From the NCBI GenBank assembly GCA_030524055.1, contig JAUNHH010000025.1:1-37015 (forward strand): 37,015 bases of DNA, given 5' to 3'. Each line of letters starts with the position of its first letter. Position 1 is the stretch's first letter. The notes under the pieces are model-generated. The model searched no databases. It was not told the origin of the DNA and saw only the letters and a program-made list of their open reading frames with translations. Shown piece after piece: positions 1 to 5,859 of the stretch. The position numbers and the translations under genes were made by a program. This DNA is from Actinomycetaceae bacterium (GTDB lineage: Bacteria > Actinomycetota > Actinomycetes > Actinomycetales > Actinomycetaceae).

Positions 1-3
1 TTG

Positions 4-119
4 CTCAAGGCAGAGTTCTTTTCTCAGGGCATAGTTTGTTGCTCAAGGCACCGTTAATTCGCACTTTAACGCTGCCTTGAGCGAGGAACTATGCCTTGAG
101 CGCAGAAGTATGCCTTGAG
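4..119. repeat. 19-bp-phased palindromic repeat element, copy 1
   Basis: Three direct units CTCAAGGCA (second one CTCAGGGCA) begin at 4, 23 and 42, and three inverted units TGCCTTGAG begin at 73, 92 and 111. The period is exactly 19 bp on each side. The centre is CTCAAGGCACCGTTAA, an 8-base loop and TTAACGCTGCCTTGAG, which pair with one mismatch. Transcribed, it would fold into one long hairpin. It may extend left beyond the window. It is related to the elements at 34316 and 36974. No open reading frame, terminal transposon structure or target duplication is visible. Its function is unknown. Confidence 0.9.
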
Positions 120-332
120 CACAGGCGCCTTAAGACAGTTCCATGTCCCTCTGTCCACCTGCCCGTGTTTTTGACACTGTGCGTTCATTGCAGCGCGGGT
201 TTGTACCGGCCGGCGCCGCCAATAATCCACCCGCGCCCCGCCCTCGTCAATAAAAGAACGGACCACCACACCGAGCCTGCGCGAGCCGCACTAGGCTGGG
301 CCGTATCGACCCTTGCGATTGAGGAGACTGAT
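120..332. other. Intergenic region upstream of ridA
   Basis: An open frame from 96 runs through this stretch into ridA, but it crosses the palindromic element and a copy of the 13-bp motif and resembles no RidA N-terminus, so I treat it as non-coding. Apart from the motif copy at 235-247 I see no clear promoter or RNA gene. Confidence 0.5.
235..247 (-). repeat. 13-bp dispersed motif (ACGAGGGCGGGGC)
   Basis: Perfect copy on the minus strand, in the extended form ATTGACGAGGGCGGGGC (to 251), about 85 bp upstream of ridA. Confidence 0.9.
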
Positions 333-800
333 ATGCCAACTCCCAGTGAAAAGCTCGCTGAACTCGGCCTGGAACTACCGCCCGTTGTGGCACCTGTGGC
401 CGCCTATGTGCCTGCCGTCATCGACCGTGGCGTGGTGCGTACTTCAGGCCAAATCCCCATGCGAGACGGCGCCCTGGCGTACACAGGAGCGGTCGGAAAG
501 GGTGGCACTTCGCCAGAAGATGCCACTGCAGCTGCACGTTTATGTGCACTGAATGCCCTGGCTGCTGCCGCTGACGCGGCAGGCGGGCTCGACTGTCTGG
601 CCGGAGCCATTAAAGTCACGGTTTTTGTCTCCTCTGCGCCTGATTTCACTGGCCAGCCCCAGGTTGCCAATGGAGCTTCCGAGCTCTATGGCGAGATTTT
701 CGGCACCGCCCACGCCCGTTCTGCCGTTGGGGTTGCGGTATTGCCGCTAGATTCCACCGTTGAGGTGGAAGCCGAATTCGCGCTCGTCGAGAATGAGTAA
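333..800 (+). CDS. RidA family protein (YjgF/YER057c/UK114)
   Basis: This 155-residue protein belongs to the RidA superfamily, whose archetype hydrolyses reactive 2-aminoacrylate and related enamine/imine intermediates in the cytosol. What supports this is the pattern of a proline-rich start, the VRTSGQIPMRDG segment near residue 37, the Ala-rich helix with ARLCALNALAAA, the strand IKVTVFVSSAPDF and the C-terminal VAVLPLDSTVEVEAEFALV. The length fits the longer actinobacterial relatives. I chose ATG 333 because GAGGAG lies about 7 bases upstream and the product begins with the usual MPTPSEKLAELG. The canonical catalytic Arg of the archetype (in the 'RSAV' region) appears as ARSAVGVAVLP. The gene stands alone. 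A 13-bp motif copy starts at its last stop base. The exact subfamily, and so the substrate, is uncertain. Confidence 0.9.
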   Translation: MPTPSEKLAELGLELPPVVAPVAAYVPAVIDRGVVRTSGQIPMRDGALAYTGAVGKGGTSPEDATAAARLCALNALAAAADAAGGLDCLAGAIKVTVFVSSAPDFTGQPQVANGASELYGEIFGTAHARSAVGVAVLPLDSTVEVEAEFALVENE

Positions 801-812
801 CGAGGGCGGGGC
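800..812 (+). repeat. 13-bp dispersed motif
   Basis: Perfect copy whose first base is the last base of the ridA stop codon. Confidence 0.9.
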
Positions 813-939
813 GCTGTGACTTGGCCGAGGGGTGACCTTGGCTGAAAGTCCTGAACCGGGACGCCAACGAGGCGGGCCAACTGTGCGGCAATGAGCAACG
901 CGTGGTGATTGCGCACCCTTTACACTAGACATGTATTGG

Positions 940-954
940 TACCCCCGAGGGGTA
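940..954. promoter_or_regulatory. CsoR/RicR-like palindromic operator
   Basis: The 15 bases read TACCC-CCGAG-GGGTA, a perfect TACCC-N5-GGGTA inverted repeat. This matches the general operator form of CsoR/RicR copper-sensing repressors in actinobacteria. It lies 95 bp upstream of the Cys/His-rich DUF2249 gene. A weak promoter (TTGCGC at 909, TGTATT at 932, spacer 17) would start transcription at the operator, as expected for repression. No csoR-like gene is in the window, so the assignment is inference from motif and context. Confidence 0.55.
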
Positions 955-1048
955 TAGCTGACCATCCCCGCGGGGAGTGTGGGCTGTGCCTGAATCCGAA
1001 TATATGTGCAGGTTTATGCCTGCGTCATATCGGTATTGAGAGGACAAA

Positions 1049-1687
1049 ATGACTGAGACGAATCCTGCAGCTGCTGCAGAAAATGGACGCCAAGTCTTCC
1101 GCCTTGTTGACCACCGGGCTGCTGCCCAGCCATCAGGTGGTGGCAGCTGTGGATGTGGTGGAAAAGGTCACGCTCACCGGGCTGCTGGCGGCGTAGATAC
1201 TGCGCGCCCTGCTGGTGGAGGCTGTGGCTGTGGTGGTCACGGCAAAGGACATGGACATGGTGGCGGCCATGGACACGGCCACGGCGGTGGGGGCTGCGGA
1301 TGTGGAGGCCACGGACACCAACGCGGGGCGCAGGCTGCTGCCGAAACCGCTGAAACAACTGACACTGCGCCCGCCGAGGCCCCTAAAACCACTGAGGCTG
1401 CCGCATCAGCCGGAGGCTGTGGCTGCGGCAGCTCTTCGGCCGCAGGAGTGCGCGCCCAAGCTTCAAATGACGAATTTGTGGTGGCCTCAATTCCACCAAT
1501 TGTCCGCAAAGCGGTTCTTTTTGCGGCCCTGGACGCAATTCCAGTGGGCGAATATCTGATCCTTCGGGCGCCTCACCAGCCAGAACATGCATTCGATCAC
1601 CTGCGCGACTCTGAATCCCACTACCGGGTAGAAACGCTGGAAGCTGGCCCCACCGATTGGCGCTACCGCATTACCCGCCTGAGCTGA
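1049..1687 (+). CDS. Cys/His-rich metal-binding-like protein with C-terminal DUF2249 domain
   Basis: The protein has 212 residues. The N-terminal half is Gly-rich with four CGC clusters (around residues 34, 59, 83 and 124) and a His-Gly run between residues 64 and 90 (HGHGHG-type repeats), a composition expected to bind soft metals such as Cu, Zn or Ni. An Ala/Thr/Pro linker (residues 91-120) joins it to a C-terminal domain from about residue 145 (PPIVRKAVLFAALDAIPVGEYLILRAPHQPEHAFDHL...WRYRI). That domain has the DUF2249 pattern, a small domain often found with hemerythrin-like and nitrogen-oxide/redox proteins. The start is ATG 1049 after GAGAGGA. A CsoR/RicR-like palindrome upstream suggests metal control. 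I infer a cytosolic metal buffer or metal-dependent redox partner; the DUF2249 function is not established. Confidence 0.75.
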   Translation: MTETNPAAAAENGRQVFRLVDHRAAAQPSGGGSCGCGGKGHAHRAAGGVDTARPAGGGCGCGGHGKGHGHGGGHGHGHGGGGCGCGGHGHQRGAQAAAETAETTDTAPAEAPKTTEAAASAGGCGCGSSSAAGVRAQASNDEFVVASIPPIVRKAVLFAALDAIPVGEYLILRAPHQPEHAFDHLRDSESHYRVETLEAGPTDWRYRITRLS

Positions 1688-1733
1688 CAGGGGCGAGTGC
1701 GAGCGCTCGCGGGTTAATCAGCGAATCAACGCC

Positions 1734-1769
1734 AAGCGCGGCAGGGCAGTACTTCGCCCTGCCGCGCTT
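1734..1769 (+). terminator. Hairpin terminator after the DUF2249 gene
   Basis: Two perfect 14-bp arms (AAGCGCGGCAGGGC and its complement) flank an 8-base loop, followed by TTT. It lies 47 bp after the stop codon. Confidence 0.75.
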
Positions 1770-1969
1770 TAGTGTGACAACCCGCGTCCGCGATGACATT
1801 TGCTGTTTGGAAATGCGTTGTGGTGGCGGTTTGTCAGCGCGGCGCGATGCAGATGGGTGCCCAGGCCCCAACCCTGCGCCCACAACGCAGAATCGCTGCA
1901 CACAAATACCTGTGTATTCATAGTCGCGTCCCTCTTGGCGCCACAGCAAACCTCCTCTACCGTTAGGTC

Positions 1970-2443
1970 ATGAGCTACTTCGATGATGATGACGACCAGA
2001 TCGAGGACAACCACGACACTATTGAGGCCGACATTATTGTCGCCGCTCCAATAGAAAAGGTCTGGGCTGTGATTTCCGAACCGGGCTGGTGGATTAATGC
2101 TGGCCCTATGGGGGATCACGAAGTAGATATTGACGACGAGGGCATCCACCATATTGCTGACCCCGAAGTTGGCCGCTGGCTGGTGGAAAAACTCGAAGAA
2201 GACCCTATGGATGTGGCGGCATTCCGCTGGTATCCCCTCGCGGGTGACGAACTTCCTGATGAATACGCTACCCGTATTGAGGTCTCGATTTCTGAAGAAA
2301 ATAAAGGCGTCGCTGTCCATATTGAGGAAACGGGCCTGTCGCGCGTCAGTGACGATGAAGAGGTGGCCCTGACTGCGTGGGAGGATGCCCAAGGAATGTG
2401 GGATGACGCGCTGGCGCAGTTGAAAAACTGGCTGGAGGGATAG
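1970..2443 (+). CDS. SRPBCC (START-like) family protein
   Basis: The protein has 157 residues with a strongly acidic N-terminus (MSYFDDDDDQIEDN). The segment ADIIVAAPIEKVWAVISEPGWWIN (from about residue 19) is the usual first strand and helix of SRPBCC-fold proteins such as the Aha1-C/polyketide-cyclase-like group. A C-terminal helix (EDAQGMWDDALAQLKNWLEG) closes the fold. These proteins bind hydrophobic ligands or act as co-chaperones; nothing here fixes the ligand. The conserved WW pair after the first helix is seen in actinobacterial SRPBCC proteins of unknown role. The gene is monocistronic and converges on the DUF2218 gene. Confidence 0.75.
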   Translation: MSYFDDDDDQIEDNHDTIEADIIVAAPIEKVWAVISEPGWWINAGPMGDHEVDIDDEGIHHIADPEVGRWLVEKLEEDPMDVAAFRWYPLAGDELPDEYATRIEVSISEENKGVAVHIEETGLSRVSDDEEVALTAWEDAQGMWDDALAQLKNWLEG

Positions 2444-2471
2444 CTAGCCGGGCGGCGGCTCAAGAGGCGGT

Positions 2472-2501
2472 GGGCGGGGCATAAAATTTCGCGCCCCGCC
2501 C
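2472..2501. terminator. Bidirectional hairpin between convergent genes, one arm formed by the 13-bp motif
   Basis: GGGCGGGGC (2472-2480) pairs with GCCCCGCCC (2493-2501) across a 12-base A/T-rich loop. It lies between the SRPBCC stop and the DUF2218 stop. There is no strong T-run. Confidence 0.5.
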
Positions 2502-2505
2502 TCGT
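2493..2505 (-). repeat. 13-bp dispersed motif
   Basis: Perfect copy; its GC-rich part forms the right arm of the 2472-2501 hairpin. Confidence 0.9.
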
Positions 2506-2537
2506 ACTTTTGGGCCCTGGCCTCGTACTGAAAGAAA

Positions 2538-3167
2538 CTACTCCCCGCGACTGCGTCGTTCTTCGCGAAGACGACGATGCTCCGCCACTTCTTCTGCGGT
2601 GAGCGGCCCCTGCGTGGTCCCCGCAGTCCCATCTGTGCGCTGCCAGGTCACGGCCAAGGCGTCTTTGACCCCAAAACGCGCCAAGTGAATGCCAATCACA
2701 TGTTCAAGGCCAGCAAGATCCCCAATGGGAGACGTCGGATCGGCAGGTGCGCTAGCGTCGGCAGTGAGGGTCAAAACCAGTGCACCCTCCTCGCAGTCAA
2801 CCGCGCAGTGCGCACGAAAATCGTCACGCACAAAATGCAAGTCACCACGGTCGCCCTGATCATCCCAGGTCGCGTTGATTTTATGGCCCATATGGGACAC
2901 CAGTTGCCGACCGTAGCGGGAAGGGCGTTCCGTGGCTACGCGAGCAATGGACGACGGGGCAATGGACGAGGGCGGGGTGCGATTCTCATTGGAAGCGGGG
3001 CCTGTGGGCGCCTCCCCCTGGGAAAGGGCAGCAAGGGCAGCCTGCTCTGCGCTTACCCCTGGCTCGGCCACTGCATTATCAATTGTCATGAGTACATCCT
3101 CGCTCAAATAAGGCCAGCCTTCCACAAAGGGGGGTAACTCCACAATCGGGTGAAAGTCCACAGCCAA
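2538..3167 (-). CDS. DUF2218 domain-containing protein
   Basis: This 209-residue protein has a DUF2218 domain from about residue 80 to 175: RYGRQLVSHMGHKINATW, a central strand segment DDFRAHCAVDCEEGALVLTLTA, and LEHVIGIHLARFGVKDALAVTWQR. DUF2218 is a small actinobacterial/proteobacterial domain of unknown function. The N-terminal 80 residues are low complexity and include the tandem peptide SSIAPSSIA. That peptide is encoded where a copy of the 13-bp motif and a degenerate neighbour lie side by side. The C-terminus is charged (AEHRRLREERRSRGE). The start is TTG 3167, with AGAGG upstream; GTG 3161 is an equally possible start. The gene is divergent from the moxR operon. Confidence 0.75.
   Translation of the reverse strand: MAVDFHPIVELPPFVEGWPYLSEDVLMTIDNAVAEPGVSAEQAALAALSQGEAPTGPASNENRTPPSSIAPSSIARVATERPSRYGRQLVSHMGHKINATWDDQGDRGDLHFVRDDFRAHCAVDCEEGALVLTLTADASAPADPTSPIGDLAGLEHVIGIHLARFGVKDALAVTWQRTDGTAGTTQGPLTAEEVAEHRRLREERRSRGE
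2966..2978 (+). repeat. 13-bp dispersed motif (last base T) with a degenerate tandem partner
   Basis: AATGGACGAGGGCGGGGT sits directly after AATGGACGACGGGGC, giving a local duplication inside the DUF2218 gene. Confidence 0.85.
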
Positions 3168-3301
3168 TTCCTACCTCTGCGACGCGACGGAACCTGAAGT
3201 TCATGCGACCATGTGGGTGTTCCGCTAAATCTATAGCTCATTCATCGTGGTCACACGAGTACTCTGAACCACTGATGACCCGAAATTTCCAAGGAGGACA
3301 G

Positions 3302-4255
3302 GTGACGACTTTCGACGTCGCTGGTCTAGCTCGTCGCCTACATGACGCCGTTTCAAGCGTTGTGGTTGGAAAGGAAGAGGCAGTTTCTACTGCTATTTGT
3401 GTACTGCTCGCTGGTGGGCACTTACTTGTGGAAGATGTGCCAGGGGTCGGTAAAACCAGCCTGGCCCTGTCAATGGCTCGGGCTAGTGGCGCCACCTCTC
3501 GGCGTATCCAATTCACCTCCGACATGCTGCCCACTGATGTGACGGGCGTTTCTGTCTTTGATCAGTCTGAACGTGCTTTCCGTTTTCATCCTGGCCCAGT
3601 GTTTTCCCATATTGTCCTGGCGGACGAAGTGAATCGCGCGACCCCGAAAACCCAGTCTGCCCTGTTGGAAGCCATGGGGGAGGGGCGCGTGAGTGTTGAT
3701 GGGCATACGATGACTCTGCCTGATCCTTTTATGGTGGTCGCTACGCAGAATCCGGTGGATATGGAGGGAACATTCCACCTGCCGGAAGCTCAGCGGGACC
3801 GTTTTATGGCGCGTTTGTCCCTGGGGTATCCCGATCAGGAGGCGGAAGTGGCTATGGTGGCTGCTCGTGCGGGGGCGAACCCCTTGGATGCGTTGACTCC
3901 TGTGGCAAGTCCTGCGGATTTAGTGGCGGCCCGGCGAGCTGTAGCGTCCCTGTATATGGCTGACGGGGTAACCCGCTATTTGGTGGCTTTGACTGCGGCC
4001 ACTCGTCACCATCGGGGCCTAAGTTTGGGTGCGAGCCCTCGTGCGACCCTGCATTTGGGGGCAATGGCACGGGCGCGTGCTGCTTTTGAAGGGCGCGGTC
4101 ATGTTAACCCTGATGATGTGGCGCGCAGTGCTCACGCAGTTCTCACGCACCGCCTGGTGCCAAATGGCCGTTTTGCCTCTGCTGCGCAGGTGCGTGAATC
4201 TGCTAGCGCTACATTGTCAACCATTATTCGATCAGTTCCGGTGCCGTCACGGTGA
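3302..4255 (+). CDS. MoxR family AAA+ ATPase
   Basis: The 317-residue protein is a cytosolic MoxR AAA+ ATPase, a family thought to act as chaperones in maturation of partner proteins carrying DUF58 or VWA domains. Walker A is DVPGVGKTS (residues 45-53) and Walker B is IVLADEVNRA (104-113). TQNPVDMEGTFHLPEAQRDRF carries the usual sensor-1/arginine-finger region, and a C-terminal lid domain contains GASPRATLHLGAMARARA. I chose GTG 3302 because AAGGAGG ends 4 bases upstream. The ATG at 3275 lacks this and would add a non-conserved leader. The stop codon overlaps the next start (GTGA), so the DUF58 gene is translationally coupled. Confidence 0.95.
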   Translation: MTTFDVAGLARRLHDAVSSVVVGKEEAVSTAICVLLAGGHLLVEDVPGVGKTSLALSMARASGATSRRIQFTSDMLPTDVTGVSVFDQSERAFRFHPGPVFSHIVLADEVNRATPKTQSALLEAMGEGRVSVDGHTMTLPDPFMVVATQNPVDMEGTFHLPEAQRDRFMARLSLGYPDQEAEVAMVAARAGANPLDALTPVASPADLVAARRAVASLYMADGVTRYLVALTAATRHHRGLSLGASPRATLHLGAMARARAAFEGRGHVNPDDVARSAHAVLTHRLVPNGRFASAAQVRESASATLSTIIRSVPVPSR

Positions 4256-5859
4256 CTCTTCGGCCAACAGAACGTGGAATGGCGGTCATTGCAATGACTG
4301 TCATTCTTTTCCTTCTGCACCGCATTATGGGGCTGAGGGAAGTGACCTATTTAATGACCCTTTTTATGGGGTGGATTATTGTGGCAATCGCATGTGCTAT
4401 AGGAATAGCATTAGTGGCGAGGCCGCGGATAAGTCGAATGTTCTGCGATATTGCCACTCCGTATGTGGGAGATAAACTCCGGGTAAGTGCCGAAATAGAA
4501 ACTACCCTTCCCTGGACGACTTTTATTCGGGTGCTGTGGGCGGCGGGGCAACACGCTCCGACCTATGCAACGAATCATCACCTGAGTGGGCGGCGCGGGT
4601 TGATTACTATTCCTATTAAGGCGCGTCGGCGTGGGCTTCTTGAGGTTGAAATCCGCCATATCGCCTGGTCGGATCCATTTTCTTTATTTTCTTTCCGGCG
4701 GAAACTGCGTGGAGCGACCTCGATATTAATCCTGCCAACGCCATTAAATCCGGGGAAGGAAGCGCGTCCGGCAGGTGCCCCCAGGTCGCGTTCAATTCCC
4801 ATTGACGAGGGCGAAGCGGCAGGTGCAATACGTGAATATCGAAATGGTGATGCTCCGCGCTCTATTCACTGGAAACAAAGTGCCCGCCAGGGGCGTTTAT
4901 TAGTGAATGTCCCTGAAGTGCCAGCACCTCAAGTTGCCACACTTGTCCTAGATACGCGTGAAACCTCATGGACTATTAATAGCGACCAGCGTGAGGGATC
5001 TGCTGCGAAAACACGCCCGATAATTGACTGGGCTGCATTTGAACGGGCCATTCGCGTGTGCGCCTTTTATATTGAGGAATGGCTGGAAAATGGGGAAGAT
5101 ATTGAATTGCATGTGGGAGATCGGGTTTTAGATAGCTCTGAACTGGGTGGCGATGCGCTCATTTGCGAATTAGCGCAAGTGAATATTGAGAGTCGGGAGG
5201 AATATCAGAATTGGCGCCCCGATGAAGGGGACCGATTATCAACCCTGGTTGGTTCACCCAGATCTGCGGAACTATGCGAGTATCTTGCTCCGGAAGGCTC
5301 CTTTATCTGTAGTGATCTGGATGTGAATGATGGCGCAGCTAATACCCCGCTAGGCGACAGTAACGCAGTGGTTACCCCATCTGGCTGGACGCTGGTGAGA
5401 GTGGGCCCCGATACGGGCGCTACTGCTGGCTATGCGCAGGGCCCCGCCCTCGGCGATTTTGATGATGGGCAGGAGAACTATGGCTTTGATGCCTATGACG
5501 CGGAACTAGAGGCAAGTGGGCCGCTGGTGGCAGTGCCCGGCAGTCATTTACCTCGTTTTTACCCTAAGTATGCGCCGATCCCGGGGATGCCGATCCACCC
5601 TGCTGCCTCACTATTCGACCAGGTGTCGCCAAGTGAGGCCTACTCTTCACCCCAATCCTCTGTCCACACACCTGCGCCACCGGCGCCAACACGGCCCCGG
5701 AATTCTCATTATGGAGCCACCTATTCACCGTCATCAACGGCTGCTCCTGACGTGCCACATTCGCCGGGTGTGCCACATGGGCCCCGTATGCCGCATTCTC
5801 CGGGTATGCCACATCCCCCCAGCTCAGGCAATCCGCCGTATTTTGGGGGGCGCCAATAG
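4252..5859 (+). CDS. DUF58 domain-containing membrane protein
   Basis: The protein has 535 residues. Two membrane segments occupy roughly residues 10-26 and 33-56. A DUF58 core follows with the family signature REYRNGDAPRSIHWKQSARQGRLLV (residues 194-218). This family is always near moxR and is proposed to be its partner. After about residue 350 comes a long acidic, then Pro/His/Ser-rich tail. Its end has a short tandem repeat of the type PHSPGVPHG/PHSPGMPH (about residues 503-525). The tail is unusual for the family and probably unstructured. The start is GTG 4252, overlapping the moxR stop; the stop TAG shares one base with the GTG of the next gene. The IDEGEAAG segment (residues 184-191) is encoded by a degenerate copy of the 13-bp motif, but may simply be conserved. 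Confidence 0.9.
   Translation: MTLRPTERGMAVIAMTVILFLLHRIMGLREVTYLMTLFMGWIIVAIACAIGIALVARPRISRMFCDIATPYVGDKLRVSAEIETTLPWTTFIRVLWAAGQHAPTYATNHHLSGRRGLITIPIKARRRGLLEVEIRHIAWSDPFSLFSFRRKLRGATSILILPTPLNPGKEARPAGAPRSRSIPIDEGEAAGAIREYRNGDAPRSIHWKQSARQGRLLVNVPEVPAPQVATLVLDTRETSWTINSDQREGSAAKTRPIIDWAAFERAIRVCAFYIEEWLENGEDIELHVGDRVLDSSELGGDALICELAQVNIESREEYQNWRPDEGDRLSTLVGSPRSAELCEYLAPEGSFICSDLDVNDGAANTPLGDSNAVVTPSGWTLVRVGPDTGATAGYAQGPALGDFDDGQENYGFDAYDAELEASGPLVAVPGSHLPRFYPKYAPIPGMPIHPAASLFDQVSPSEAYSSPQSSVHTPAPPAPTRPRNSHYGATYSPSSTAAPDVPHSPGVPHGPRMPHSPGMPHPPSSGNPPYFGGRQ
5441..5453 (-). repeat. 13-bp dispersed motif, 12 of 13 bases
   Basis: GCCCCGCCCTCGG lies inside the tail-coding part of the DUF58 gene. 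Confidence 0.6.
5752..5822 (+). repeat. Short tandem repeat encoding PHSPGxPHxP peptides
   Basis: Degenerate units around GTGCCACATTCGCCGGG and ATGCCGCATTCTCCGGG recur about every 21-36 bases in the 3' end of the DUF58 gene and encode the proline/histidine-rich C-terminus. Confidence 0.6.

Noticed and set aside
1-125. CRISPR array
   Set aside because: Units recur at 19 bp without unique spacers and are inverted about a centre, which is not CRISPR architecture.
96-332. Upstream extension of the RidA reading frame by 79 residues
   Set aside because: It overlaps the palindromic element and a 13-bp motif copy, has no RidA homology, and a good ribosome site precedes ATG 333.
1014-1509. Several long minus-strand frames across the DUF2249 gene
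   Set aside because: They mirror the Gly/Cys/His-rich coding repeats and have no ribosome site or family features.
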